Numbered from the stretch's first letter, positions 10,847-22,675 are shown. The stretch: DNA of 64,000 nucleotides from Hordeum vulgare subsp. vulgare (GCF_904849725.1 NC_058521.1:142566744-142630743); one strand, 5' to 3'. A program made the numbers and translations. The notes: generated from the letters alone by a model not told the origin.

Positions 10847-12106
10847 TCATGCTATTTGTCGTCCATGCCATGCCCACCACTCTTCAATCAGATCCTTCTG
10901 AAGATCATTGTGTGTTGTGGGACGCCGAATGGCATGATACGAGGCAACAAAACGGGCTACCCTTTCAGCCCTCCGTCGCACTCGCACGGGATGTCCCAAG
11001 AGCTCATACTGTGAGTAGTCTACATCTTGGCCACGCTCATTCTCGATGATCATGTTGTGCATGATCACACAAGCATGCATGATGTACCAAAGCATTTTTT
11101 GATCGCAAAATCTAGCCGGTCCTCTCACAATAACAAACTGGGCTTGCAAAATCCCAAATGCTCTCTCCACATCTTTTCTAGCAGCCGCCTGAGCATTGTG
11201 AAAATCAAGATTTTTCTTACCTTCTGGCTTTTTCAACGGCTTCACGAAGGTTTGCCACTTTGGATAGATGCCATCCGCTAGATAATAGCCATAGTTGTAC
11301 GTACGGCCATTTGCTACAAACTGCACCGGTGGCAACTCACCATTCGCAATCTTATTCATCAGTGGTGACCGGTTGATAACATTGATGTCATTCAAAGATC
11401 CAGGCATTCCAAAGAATGCATGCCAAATCCAAGTCTCATGATCGGCCACCGCTTCAAGGATTATAGTGGAACCCTTTTTTTGGCCGTGGAATTGCCCATG
11501 CCATGCCTTTGGACAATTCTTCCAACTCCAATGCATACAATCTATTGAGCCAAGCATGCCAGGAAAGCCGCGAGATTTGTTCATCGCCAATAGCCTTGCG
11601 GCGTCTTCAGTAGTGGGAGATCTCAAATACTCCTCGCCAAACACTTGCACAATTCCCACTGCAAAGCGCTTGACACACATGATGGCTTGGCTCTCACCCA
11701 TAGCCAAGTGATCATCAACTAAATCAGCCGGGATACCGTATGCCAACATACGCAAAGCGGCTGTCACCTTCAGAAAGGTGCTATGCCCGAGCTCTCCGGC
11801 GGCATTCCTCCTTTGCTGGAAAAACCGGTCATGGCTCGCTAATTTCTCTACAATGCGCTTGAGCAAGTCTGTGCTCATCCTAAACCGGCGACGGAAATAC
11901 GACTCCGGGTATGTGGGATTGTCCACGAAATAGTTCTTCATCAATCTGTTATGGGCATCAATCCTATCTCTCCAAATTTTTTCCCGACCCATAACTGAAC
12001 CACCATGCTTCGGTTTTTTATTGATATGCATAGCTATGATCATTGCAAGATCCTCCTCCTCTTCCATATCAAATTCTTCTTCGGAAGAAGCATACGACGA
12101 ACTCAT
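10847..12106 (-). CDS. PIF/Harbinger transposase (DDE nuclease, HARBI1-like), apparently complete
   Basis: The protein has 419 residues and no internal stop. It begins MSSSYASSEEEF with an acidic N-terminus, then a helical region with LRMLAYGIPADLVDD, as in plant PIF transposases. Catalytic acidic residues can be placed at D189 (GSIDCMHW), D240 (GSLNDINVI) and E314 (DVERAFGIL). It would cut the transposon ends and insert them at TTA in the nucleus, normally together with a Myb-like protein. The ATG follows directly on a good splice acceptor (see the intron at 12107-12184). Length and motifs suggest a recently active copy, but activity is not shown by sequence. Confidence 0.92.
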   Translation of the reverse strand: MSSSYASSEEEFDMEEEEDLAMIIAMHINKKPKHGGSVMGREKIWRDRIDAHNRLMKNYFVDNPTYPESYFRRRFRMSTDLLKRIVEKLASHDRFFQQRRNAAGELGHSTFLKVTAALRMLAYGIPADLVDDHLAMGESQAIMCVKRFAVGIVQVFGEEYLRSPTTEDAARLLAMNKSRGFPGMLGSIDCMHWSWKNCPKAWHGQFHGQKKGSTIILEAVADHETWIWHAFFGMPGSLNDINVINRSPLMNKIANGELPPVQFVANGRTYNYGYYLADGIYPKWQTFVKPLKKPEGKKNLDFHNAQAAARKDVERAFGILQAQFVIVRGPARFCDQKMLWYIMHACVIMHNMIIENERGQDVDYSQYELLGHPVRVRRRAERVARFVASYHAIRRPTTHNDLQKDLIEEWWAWHGRQIA

Positions 12107-12184
12107 CTACAATGTTCAATACTATACTATAAAAACTACAATTCAAAACATGCACCAAATTCATAAGTTTGAAGCAATACATAC
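12107..12184 (-). other. Predicted 78-bp intron upstream of the transposase ATG
   Basis: On the minus strand ctataag is followed by GTATGT, and ttgtag lies directly before the ATG at 12106. The interval is AT-rich, unlike the GC-rich DNA upstream. It is most simply a 5' leader intron. One upstream frame (to 12592) would join without a stop, but its composition is low-complexity, so I do not claim it as coding. Confidence 0.5.
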
Positions 12185-12755
12185 CTTATAGGCGTTTTGT
12201 CGAACACCTTGCGGGCGCAGCACGGCAGCAAGCACTCGGGCGCTGTTCCTCGGACATCGGAGGCGCGCGAGGGCCGGCCGGACTAGGAGGGTGTGGGGCG
12301 GAAGCGTGGCGCCGCGGGGAGGCTGGGGAAGCGCTTGAACGGTTGCCGGGGGGCGCGGGCGGCGGCCGTAGCGGAGACAGGCCGGGGAAGCGCTTGAGTG
12401 GTCGCCGGCGGCGCGGGGATAGGCCGGGGAAGCACCGAACGGTGGCTCGAGCGGCGGCGGCGGCGCGGTCGGATGGGGGCGGCGGAGCGAGCGCACGAGA
12501 GTGCAGAGCGAGCGCAGGAGAGTGCAGAGCGAGCGCAGGAGAGAGCAGGAGCGAGCGCGGGAGAGTCGCGCGCGCGGGAGCCGGCGCAGCAAATAATGGG
12601 CGCGGGATTGCGTTTCGGCCAGCGTGCTGAATTGGAAATGGTGTGCGCACCATTTTTGCGCGCCCGCTGGAGCTGCCGCCGCGTTGCGCGTGCGCTAAAA
12701 ACTGCCTTTTTTATGGCGCGGCGCTTGTATAGCGCGACTGTTGGAGAAGCTCTTA

Positions 12756-14466
12756 GGGAATGAACTATAGAACAAGCTGAGACTCTACTGAATAACATCT
12801 TGATCAACGATAATGCTTGGACTATTCCCGAACCAGCTCCTAAGCCAACTCCGAAGAAAAGAGGTATTCTATTCCTCAGTCCCGAAGATATGCAAGAAGC
12901 CAAGAAATCTATGCAAGAGAAAGGCATTAGATCTCAAGATGTCAAAAATCTACCACCTATCGAAGAGATCAATAGTCTCGATAACCCGATAGAGGTAGTA
13001 GAAGTGAATTCTCTGTGTAGTTTTGATGAGAGTGATATTCCTTTTGATAAACCTGCTAGCCTATGCTTTGATGACTTTGACAACTTTGTTGCCAAACAAC
13101 AGAATTTCAATGATTATGTTAGCAGACATTTGGAACAAAGTACTCATATGCTTAGCCATTTAAGTGCTTGTGTAGACAGAAATGTTAATGATCTGAAGCT
13201 TCTGAGTAAACATTCCTATATGATTACTACTCAGGTAGAACAAGTACTTAAATCTCAGAATGCCTTGCTCAATGAATTAAATGACAACTTTGTCAGAGTC
13301 ATTACTAGAGGAGGCAAAATGACTCAGGAACCCTTGTATCCTGAAGGTCACCCTAAGAGAATTGATCAAGATTCTCAAGGAATCAATGCTGATACACCTA
13401 GTCATCCTAAGGAGAAGAAGAAGGATGATAGAAGCCTGCATGCCAGTTCACCAAAAACTGTCACACCTGAAGAACCTAATGATATTTCTGCGTCTGATGC
13501 AGAAACACAATCTGGTGATGAACATGAAACTGGTGACAATATGGACAGTGATGTTCATAATAATGCTCAACCTAGCAATGATGAGGATGTGGAGATTGAA
13601 CCTACGGTTATTCCTGATAATCCACAACCTAAGAAATACGATAAGAATGACTTCACTGCTAGGAAGCATGGTAAAGAAAGGGAGCCACGGGTTCAGAGAT
13701 CTATGCCCTTTCCTCCTAAGCCATCCAAGAAAAAGGATGATGAGGATTTTGAGCGCTTCGTTGAGATGATAAGACCCCTCTTTCTGCAGATGCGGTTAAC
13801 TAATATGCTCAAGATGTCTCCGTATGCCAAGTACATGAAAGATATCGTGACTAATAAACGGAAGATACCAGATCTTGAGATCTCCACCATGCTTGCCAAC
13901 TACACTTTCAAAGGTGGAACTCCTAAGAAACTTGGTGATCCCAGAGTTCCCACTATACCTTGCTCCATTAAAGGAAACAAAGTAAGAACTGCCTTATGGG
14001 ACCTTGGACCGGTGTTAGTGTTATGCCGCTCTCTCTTTATCATAGACTTGAGTTGGATAAGTTGACACCCACTGAAATTTCTCTGCAAATGGCTGACAAA
14101 TCAACTGCTTTCCCTATCGGCATTTGCGAGGATGTGCCTGTTGTGGTTGCTAACACCACTATCTTAACAAAATTTGTTATCTTGGATATTCCCGAGGACG
14201 ATGCCATGGCTGTCATCCTCGGAAGGCCCTTTTTAAACACTGCAGGGGCTATTATAGATTGCAACAAAGGCAATGTCACTTTCCATGTCAACGGTAATGA
14301 GCACACAGTGCACTTTCCGAAGAAACGATATCAAGTACATTGCATCAATGCTATCAAAAAGACTTCATCGATTCTTAATGGGAGCTTTGAATGCCCTATT
14401 CTTCGTGTCAAGATGAAGTATGATTTTCTTGTTGGGGAGATACATATCCCCATTGAGGTGACTTAG
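12756..14466 (+). pseudogene. gag-pro: gag-protease of element E, second part
   Basis: After H the frame continues through a conserved region (TPKKRGILFLSPEDM), an acidic and lysine-rich linker, and an Athila-type retropepsin (PLSLYHRLELDKLTP, then VILGRPFLNTAGAIID). A TGA near 12761 and a one-base deletion near 14011, inside the protease active site, break it: the frame before reads WDLG and then shifts. The 3' portion, from about 14012 to the stop at 14464-14466, is open in the other frame. The protein would have been a gag-protease polyprotein without pol. Confidence 0.88.
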
Positions 14467-15266
14467 TGGCTATTCAAAAATTCTCCGTTCTCTCTTCGAT
14501 TCGAAAAGGTTTTGTCATCAGGTCTTGATAAACCCATTGACGGATTTCTTTCGATGACCATGAAATGGATGAATCAAAGAGTCACATACGTCTGTTTTAA
14601 GCTTTCATTTTCTGTTGCTTAGAAGCAAAATGATAGAATTAGTTTAGTTTTTCCTATTTTCTGTTTTAGCGTCCCGGAGAAAAATACCTCGAAAATAAAA
14701 GTTCTCCGATGGTCCTGAAAATTTAGTATGATTTTTTCTGCAATTTTTGAAAATTACTGGGCCTGAGAGTTGGCCTGGGGGACAGACCAGTGGGCCACAA
14801 GCCCTGCCACCGCCACCCACCCCCTGGTGGCGGAGTGCAAGCTTGTGGGGCCCACAGGGACCCCCTCCACTCATTCCAGCCCCCAGCCTCTTCTTTCACC
14901 TCCAGAAAAAATTGTTTCGCAGCTCAAACCCGTGTTCTTGCTCATTTGGCTGTGATTTTTGATTTCCTTGCTCAAAGCACCATTCTCTGAACCGTTTTGG
15001 GGAAATTACTCCTTGGTAAGTGACTCCTCCATTGGTCCAATTAGTTTTTGCTCTAGTGCTTTATCCTTCGCGTATTCTTGCTACCTTGGTGACCCTGTTC
15101 TTGAGCTAGAAATGTTGATTTTAGCTCGTCCCTAGTAGTTTTAGCGCGTGATACGGTCCCTAGGCACTAGTAGGAGTAGTTGCTACAAGTTGGGTTAATC
15201 TTTATTCACTTTTCTTTCAAAGTCTCTAAAATTTTCAGAATTTTTCAGAGCTAGAAAAAGGAAAAG
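14467..15266 (+). promoter_or_regulatory. Spacer between gag-pro and ORF2 of E, with an LTR-like block
   Basis: Autonomous Athila elements have pol here; this element has only 800 bp. The part at about 14685-14925 is an ordered, diverged copy of the U3 part of its own LTR: aaagttctcc, gtcctgaaaattta, the gtgggccacaagccctg hairpin (14790-14855), ttccagc, ccagaaaaaat. The TATA box of the LTR is not kept. A strong donor (GTAAGT at 15016) and a ttttcag acceptor near 15247 frame a possible leader intron just before ORF2. D and C have the same layout. Confidence 0.65.
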
Positions 15267-16162
15267 ATGAGGAGGTTCTTGAGAGGCTCTTCAAGCTGTA
15301 ACCCCAAGGAGGATGAGAAGAACCACCCCAAGTATGTAGTCCCTCGAGTCACATAAGTTCGAGCGTGCGAGTGGCCAAGTGATGAATTTTTGCGCACCGC
15401 TGGACTTTATGAAGACTTTTATTACTTGGTGGAGAACGCAGGTCTTACTGCGTTCGTTGAAGATAAGTGCTCACAATACCTCCTCCTCACCAACACTTTC
15501 GTTCAAAGCTTCAACTTTTATCCGAGGAAAAATCCTCCAATGGTCGAGTTCATGATATACGATATCCCCCAATGCATGACGCTGGAGGATTTTTGCAATG
15601 TATGCAAATTACCTTATGTTGGGGATATCTGTGACCCTCGTCCACGGCACTTGGAGGATATCATTGGTTCTATTGCTGTTGGAGAGGAGAGAGGAGTGTC
15701 TCGCGCTAGAATTGCTAGCATGCATTTTCCTGTGCTTCGGTACTTCTCATTATTTGTGGGAAAATGTTTGATTGGCCGTGGGGAGGCTGGATCACTTAGT
15801 ACTCCAGACCTTGCGGTTTTGCGCGAAGGCCTTTATAACAATAAGACTTACAGCCTAGGTTCTATAGTGGCCCAGCGGTTGAACATCAACTGTTCCAAGG
15901 GTGTCGTCTATGGAGGTACCTACGCTACCCGTCTTGCCAGACACTTTGAGATACCCACTAGACTGGGAGAGGAAAGAGAGATGCTTCTCCCTGAGAAATA
16001 TCTGGATTATGACAGCATGGTTCACCATGATTTTCTGGATAAAGATGCTAGCAGACGGATGATTTATAACCTGGTATTTAGTCAGGGTACTCGAGAGACT
16101 ATTACTTTGCCTGCTCCTTCTTTGTTCGATCTTCATGCAGGCAGGTACACTATTATGCCCGC
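15267..16162 (+). pseudogene. ORF2 (Athila env-position protein) of E, first part
   Basis: It starts MRRFLRGSSS at 15267. A TAA at 15354-15356 replaces the GAA codon seen in D. It then stays open to the target of F (CCCGC, 16158-16162). The conserved core FNFYPRKNPPMVEFMIYD and CNVCKLPYVGDI matches the Athila ORF-1 domain known from plant Athila elements. Its function is unknown. The C-terminal part lies at 28707-28962. Confidence 0.8.
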
Positions 16163-16720
16163 TGATGGGGTTATAGTCCTAGGGTAGGGTCATAGGCCTG
16201 CCCTATAGGTCCTACCCAAGGACTACCCTTCATAAGGGACAAGGCCCTTAGTCAGTTCCGACTGAATTAAGGACTTCCCTTCATCCAGTCGGTGACGATC
16301 CCTCCATCATCCAGTCGGAAATGAGCATTCGGAGCGTATCAAACTTACCGACTGGATTCCACTCTGTACATCGTACCCCCCCTGGAGGGCAACAGTCATA
16401 CGTTTTCATGTACCTTTGTTAGCATTGAAGGCATACGTTACCTGTAACGTCGACATTTAATCACCACTACTCCACCCCTGTGCACCGAACCGTTGTGAAG
16501 GGCAACGTACTCTATATAAGTCGCCCTTCTCCACTGGTGCAGGGGTGGGCAATTCACTGTAATCCATATTCCACTCGACATCAAGTTCCCAGGAGCACTA
16601 AGACGTAGGGCTTTTACCTCCACCGTAGAGGGGCCTGAACTCATACAACCTCGCCGTAGCTAAGGCTCTGCCCATCCTTTCGTACCCCATACATCTACTG
16701 TCAGACTTATACCCACGACA
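16163..16720 (+). repeat. 5' LTR of element F
   Basis: 558 bp, TGATGGGG...CACGACA, with a TATATAAG box at 16513-16520. It pairs with 28144-28701. Confidence 0.95.
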
Positions 16721-16721
16721 G

Positions 16722-16740
16722 TTGGCGCCCACCGTGGGGC
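16722..16740 (+). promoter_or_regulatory. Primer binding site of element F
   Basis: ttggcgcccaccgtggggc follows the LTR after one base. This sequence is typical of grass Tat-lineage Gypsy elements. Confidence 0.75.
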
Positions 16741-16788
16741 AGGCGTCTAAGCGACTTTTCGGTGAGTTTGCGACTACATCTTTTCGTC

Positions 16789-18923
16789 ATGTCGTCCGGT
16801 GGAGATGTGTGCATGGGTCGCGAGATCCTCTTCGGCGCTCTCTCCTTCATCGTCGACGATTCGACATGGCTTCAAGATGCTCCTCTCGACGTTGAGGCGC
16901 TCCCGAGTCGCGGGGCTACGCATTTCCGTGCCGGTGCCCGCGGCATCCTTCTTCTCCAGCAGTCGGCTCCGGTGTCGACCTTCGCCCCCGTCACGCGCCG
17001 CAACAAGCGGTCTCGTCGTCCGCGGCTCCAGCGTTGGGTGCAACACGCCCAGGCGCGCCAGAGCGCGTCTTCACTAGTGGCGGTCCTCGAGTCGGTTGTA
17101 GTTGCGCCGCCGTCCCAGCGCTCGGACTCAGTTCCGACTGAGTTTCCTTCCGAGTGCGGGGGTCACGGGCCTGCAGCCGAAGTGCACATGGCCAACTCCC
17201 ATGAAAGTCCCCGCCAAACCGGCCGGAACGAGCACGAGGTCGGCGAAACCTCCGGCGCTCGCCGTTGGCCCCGCCGTTCTGCCAGTCAGTGCACCCGTCA
17301 GAGCAACGTGGAGGTGTTCCGCACACCCATCCTCAACCTAGCTGCCACTGCCAAGATAGCCGATTCCCTCCAGCCGACTGATTCAGAGGCTGGCAGAGGG
17401 ATCGAGCAGATCCGTGCCCTGCTGCACACGGTGCATCAGCAAAATTCGGCGGTCTCCCAGTCGCGCAACAGGATCGACAATAGTTCTGTTCGCGCGAACA
17501 CGCACCGGTCATTTCACAGCCCCGGTTCTCATCAGTGACACAGGGGACGCAGCCGTTCCTTGAATCCCGAAGATCGTCGCCGTTCACGCACCCCTCCGCG
17601 GGGTGGGCCCTACGGGCCCCGACATCATGATGATCGGCGTTCGGTCGGTGACACTTATGATCCAAGGCCTGACGCAAGAGGATATATCACCCAGAGGAGG
17701 GTCGAAAGGGGCCGGGCGCGCCGCGATGGTCACGACATAGACCGTCCGAGTGGAAGCAGGACCATCGTTTCTGGCCCCGAGTGTTTCAGTCGAGCCATCC
17801 GTTCGGCTGACATCCCTCCCAACTTCCGATTGGCGACGGGGATCAGCAAGTTTACACGAGAATCCAAGCCAGAAACGTGGCTGGATGACTACCGAGTGGC
17901 AGTCCAGATCGGCGGTGGAGACGACCAGGTCGCCATGAAACATCTCCCCCTGATGCTCGACGGCTCGGCACGAGCGTGGCTGAACCAGTTGGCTCCTTCA
18001 AGCATCTACAGCTGGGCAAATCTGGCCTGAGTCTTCATCAGGACCTTCGAGGGGACATGCAAACGCCCTGCTGGTCTCGTGGAGCTCCAGCACTGCGTCC
18101 AGAAGCAGAATGAGCCCCTGCGCGATTTCATCAGCGTTGGACAACCCTCTACCACACGGTGGAGAACGTCACAGAGCACCAAGCAGTCTGCGCCTTCAAG
18201 GCAGGTGTGCGGTACAGAGATCTGTACCTGAAGTTCGGTCGAACGGGCGACATCTCCATGAGCAAGATGATGGAGATAGCGACACGCTATGCAAATGGCG
18301 AAGAAGAGGACCATATTCGTAGCGGCAAGCACAAAGCAGTCGCCGATGGAGATGGGAACAACACTCGGAAGCAGAAGCAGAAAGCTCCGTCCACTCGGCA
18401 GGCAGAGGCCGCACCCATTACCAATGCCAAGTTCAAGGGCAAGGGGAAGGCTCAGTTCACCACCAAGAAGAAGCAGTTTGGAAACCACATCCTGGACCAG
18501 GCATGTCCAATCGACACGAAGATGGATGAAGAGGGAAACGCCATATTTCCGAAGCATACCACTCGGCAATGTCGCCTCCTGATCCAGGGGTTCGGCGAAG
18601 GGCAGCCGAGTGAAAAGGACAATGAACAGGATGAGGAGGACAAGGAGGATCCGTTCCCCCAAGTCCATGCCACGCTGATGATTTTTGCTGACGTTGAAAG
18701 CAAGAGTCGACTAAAGTTGGTGAACAGGGAGGTGAACATGGCCACCCCGACCAATCCCACGTTCCTCAAATGGTCTCAGACTGCGATCACCTTTGACCAG
18801 TCGGATCATCCAGCACACGTACCCACCCCAGGGACGCTGGCCCTGGTCGTCGACCCGGTGGTGGAAGGAGTTCGACTGCGCAAAGTCCTCATGGACGGCG
18901 ACAGCGGCTTGAACATCATGTAG
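16789..18923 (+). pseudogene. gag: gag of element F, broken
   Basis: It starts MSSGGDVCMG at 16789. The frame meets TGA at 17536 and TGA at 18028, shifts by one base near 18135, then runs to TAG at 18921. The gag core is recognisable (DIPPNFRLATGISKF, ETWLDDYRVAV, ARAWLNQLAPSSI, TVENVTEHQAV), as in Tat-lineage gag proteins that assemble the particle. The lysine-rich C-terminal part has RQCRLLIQGFGEG. The frame passes into the protease, whose active site reads MDGDSGLNIM rather than the usual DGGSG type. Confidence 0.88.
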
Positions 18924-18925
18924 CT

Positions 18926-21900
18926 GACACTCTCAAGGGGATGGGTATTCCGATGTCCAAACTTAGCGAGAGCAGCATGCAGTTCCATGGAGTCGTCCGT
19001 GGACGAAAGGCCAAGTCACTCGGCCAGATCGCGTTTGATGTCGTCTTTGGCTCCGACAAGAACTTCCGCAAGGAAAAACTGACGTTCGAGGTGGTGAACT
19101 TCCAGAGTGCGTACCACGCGATTCTGGGCCGCCCGACGTATGCGCGTTTCATGGCCCGTCCATGTTACGTGTACCTGAAGCTGAAGATGCCAGGCCCAAA
19201 GGGTGTGATCACTATCATAGGCAATCGGCAGCAGGCCGAGGAGTGTCTGCAGCAGGGATCGAGGATCGCCAATCAACAGATGGCTGTCCTCGAGCTCGAC
19301 GAGTACAAGAAGACAGTCGACCCCGCTGACTTGATGCGTTCGGAGAAGCCAGCTTCGGAGTCCGCATTCCAGTCGGCGGGAGAGACGAAGAAGGTCAGCA
19401 TCCACCCGACGGACGACACCGCTGCTCCGACGAACATCTCCACCGCCCTCGATCCTAAATAGGAAGCCGAGCTCATCCAATTCCTCCGTGAGAACTGGGA
19501 CATTTTTGCATGGAAGCCCGCTGACATGCTAGGTGTACCCAGGGAGTTGGCTGAGCACCGACTGCATGTGGATCCTACTGCTCGGCCTGTCCGAGAACGC
19601 CTGCGTCGGTCCGCCGCGCACAAGAGGAAGGCAATCAGAGAAGAGGTGGCTAAGCTTTTGGCAGCCAACTTCATTTGCGAGGTACACCACTCCGAGTGGC
19701 TCGCCAATGTTGTCATGGTGCCCAAGAAGGACAAGTCTCTCCGAATGTGCATCGACTTCAAGCATCTCAATTAGGTCTGCCCGAAAGACTATTTCCCGCT
19801 CCCTCGCATCGATCAAATTGTTGATTCGACTGCAGGTTGCGAGCGTTTGTCATTCCTTGATGCCTACTCGGGCTATCATCAAATCCGTCTATATGGCCCC
19901 GATGAATTAAAAACAGCCTTCATCACCCCATTCGGGTGCTTCTGCTACATCACTATGCCATTTGGTTTGAAGAATGCAGGAGCGACCTTTATGCGCATGA
20001 TCCAAAAATGCCTCCTTGACCAGATCGGTCGAAATGTGGAGGCGTATATGGATGATATCGTAGTCAAGTCACGCAAAGGTTCCGACTTGCTGACTGACTT
20101 GGCAGAAACATTCGCCAACCTTCGTAGGTATGATATCAAGCTCAACCCAGCCAAGTGTTCATTCGGTGTTCCCAGCGGAAAGTTACTCGGTTTCTTTGTT
20201 TCCGAACGAGGAATCGATGTCAACCCCGAAAAGATCGGGACCATCGTCCGAATGGAGCGGCCGGTCAGAATACACGATGTTCAAAGGCTCACAGGTTGCC
20301 TAGCGGCTTTGAGCAGGTTTATCAGTCGACTCGGCGAGAAGGCACTTCCTCTGTACCGACTCATGAAGAAATCAGATACTTTCTAGTGGACAGACAAAGC
20401 CCAAATCGCATTCAATGACCTCAAAGTCCTACTTTCCACCCAGCCGGTTCTTACTGCTCCGTTCAGTAAAGAACCCCTTCTTCTGTACATCGCGGCTACA
20501 AATCAAGTCGTCAGCACTGTTCTCACAGTCGAACGCGAAGAAGAAGGCAAAGCATACAAGGTTCAGCGGCCAGTGTATTATGTCTCCGAAATCCTAACAC
20601 CTTCCAAGCAAAGGTATCCCCACTATCAAAAACTTATCTACATTATTTACATGACTGCGAAGAAGGTGGCTTATTATTTCAAAGACCACTCGGTGTGTGT
20701 TGTTTCTGATGCTCCGTTGTCGGAAATCCTCCACAATCGGAACGCATCGGGCCGAGTGGCGAAGTGGGCGATGGAGATGTTATACTGCGACATCAAGTTC
20801 GAGGCCAAGAAAGCTATAAAGTCTCAAGCTCTGGCTGACTTCATAGCAGAATGGGTAGAACAACAGCAACCGACCCACATCTACTCGGCTCATTGGACAA
20901 TGTTCTTCGATGGGTCCAAGATGTTGAATGGCTCTGGCGCTGGCGTTGTGATCATATCGCCAAAGGGTGACAAACTCAAGTTTGTGTTACAGATACACTT
21001 TGATTCCTCCAACAATGAGGCAGAGTATGAGGCTCTCCTTTATGGATTGCGCATGGCCATCGCACTCGGCGTCCGTCGCCTGATGGTCTACAGCGATACA
21101 GATTTGGTAGTCAATCAAGTGATGAAGGAGTGGGACGTAAGGAACCCCACCATGACCACATATTGCAATGCAGTGAGGAAGCTCGAGAAAAAGTTTGAAG
21201 GTCTGGAACTCCACCATGTTCCGCGACTGAAAAACCAAGCAGCTGACGAATTGGCGAAACTTGGATCCACTCGGAGACCAGTCCCGAGTGACGTCTGCCT
21301 CGAGCACCTTCAGCTTCCCTCAGTTAAAGAAGATCCTTTCACAGAAGAACCAGTACAACCAAAGAGCCCGACAGATCCGACTGAAGTCAAAGTCCCTGCT
21401 GTGGTTGATTTGATCAAGGAGATTCTTGCCATCACCCCCGATTGGACTGTGCCGTTCATTACATACATCCTGAGGCAAGAATTACCAGAAGACGAAGTCC
21501 AAGCCAGACAGATCGTCCGCAGGTCAAAGTCGTTCACTGTCATTGATGGCCAGTTGTACAAGGAAAGTGTTTCAGGCATCCTTCAACGATGCATCTCCCC
21601 TGAGGAGGGACAGTTAATCCTGGAAGAAATTCACTCGGGAACCTACGGTCATCACGCCTCCTCAAGGGCAATCGTCGCCAAAGCATTCAGAGCTGGCTTC
21701 TTCTGGTTGCAGGCGAATGAAATGGCGAAGGATATGGTCGACAGATGTGAAGGCTGTCAGTTCTACTCGAACAAATCCCACAAGCCAACGTCCGCGTTGA
21801 AGACAATCCCTCTTGTTTGGCCGTTTGCAGTGTGGGGATTAGATACAGTCGGTTCATTCAGGACATGCCAAGGGGGATTCACACATCTGTTGGTGGCAGT

Positions 21901-22675
21901 CGACAAGTTCACAAAGTGGATTGAAGCCAAGCCCATCAAGAAACTCGACGCCCTTACAGCCATCAAGTTTGTCAGGGACATCATCTCCAGATTCGGGGTG
22001 CCGCACAGCATAATCACTGACAATGGCACAAACTTTGACTTGGACAGATTCAAAGGTTTCTGTACAGGCCAAGGTATCCGAGTGGATTTTGCATCTGTGG
22101 CGCATCCCCAAACAAACGGGCAAGCAGAGCGGGCGAATGGACTTATTCTGCAAGGTTTGAAGCCTCGACTCCTGCGAGAAGTGGGACATGCTGCCGACTC
22201 ATGGGTCACCGAACTGCCTTCGGTGCTGTGGGGTCTCCGCACAACCCCAAATAGATCTACAGGGCGATCCCCGTTCTTCCTCGTTTATGGAGCAGAGGCG
22301 GTCCTTCCGAGTGATTTGCTTCACAACGCTCCACGAGTTGAACTCTTCTCCGAAGCCGAAGCAGAGCAAGCAAGGCAAGACGGAGTGGATCTTCTAGAGG
22401 AGGAGCGCGAGATGGCACTGACTCGCTCAACCATTTATCAGCAAGATCTGCGGCGCTTTCACGCACGACACGTCAGGAGTCGTACATTCCAAGCAGGCGA
22501 CCTGGTGCTCCAAGTGGATCAGCAAAGACCTCACAAGTTGGCTCCTGCCTAGGAAGGACCCTTCATCATCTCCAAGGTGCTGAACAATGGAGCATATTGA
22601 CTCTACAACCTCGACAGGGAAACGGACGAGCCGCGAGCATGGAACGGAGATCTCCTGAAGCGCTTCTATACGTGA
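18926..22675 (+). pseudogene. pol: pol of element F (protease end, RT, RNase H, second RNase H-like, integrase), with in-frame stops
   Basis: After a one-base deletion at about 18920 a single frame runs to 22675, broken by stops at 19460, 19772, 20384, 22550 and 22598. Reverse transcriptase motifs are FLDAYSGYHQIRL, ITMPFGLKNAG and YMDDIVVKS (YMDD at 20045). RNase H follows (YYVSEILTPSKQRYP). A second RNase H-like domain typical of Tat elements shows FFDGS, NNEAEYEALL, VYSDTDLVV and AADELAKLG. Integrase has an HHCC region (HSGTYGHHASS ... CEGC), catalytic D in WGLDTVGSF, D in ITDNGTNF and E in NGQAERANG. No chromodomain is seen. Confidence 0.93.

Larger units (their letters stand above)
10506..12752 (-). 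mobile_element. Element H: PIF/Harbinger DNA transposon
   Basis: The ends form inverted repeats GAGCATCTCCAACAG and GAGCTTCTCCAACAG (14 of 15 bases), flanked by a TTA duplication (10503-10505 and 12753-12755). The three-base TTA target and these ends are typical of PIF/Harbinger. Removing the element and one TTA restores gag as in D. The 2.25-kb element has GC-rich subterminal regions full of gcgcgc. It encodes a transposase; I see no separate Myb-like partner frame, which full PIF elements usually have. Confidence 0.93.

Noticed and set aside
12161..12653. Three overlapping frames upstream of the transposase of H
   Set aside because: Arg/Pro/Ala-rich frames on both strands in gcgcgc-rich DNA. 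A Myb-like partner would show conserved tryptophans, which I do not see.
13362..13769. 135-codon frame overlapping gag-pro of E (also 50106-50513 in D)
   Set aside because: It is a +1 shadow of gag-pro. Its presence in both D and E follows from the conservation of the main frame.
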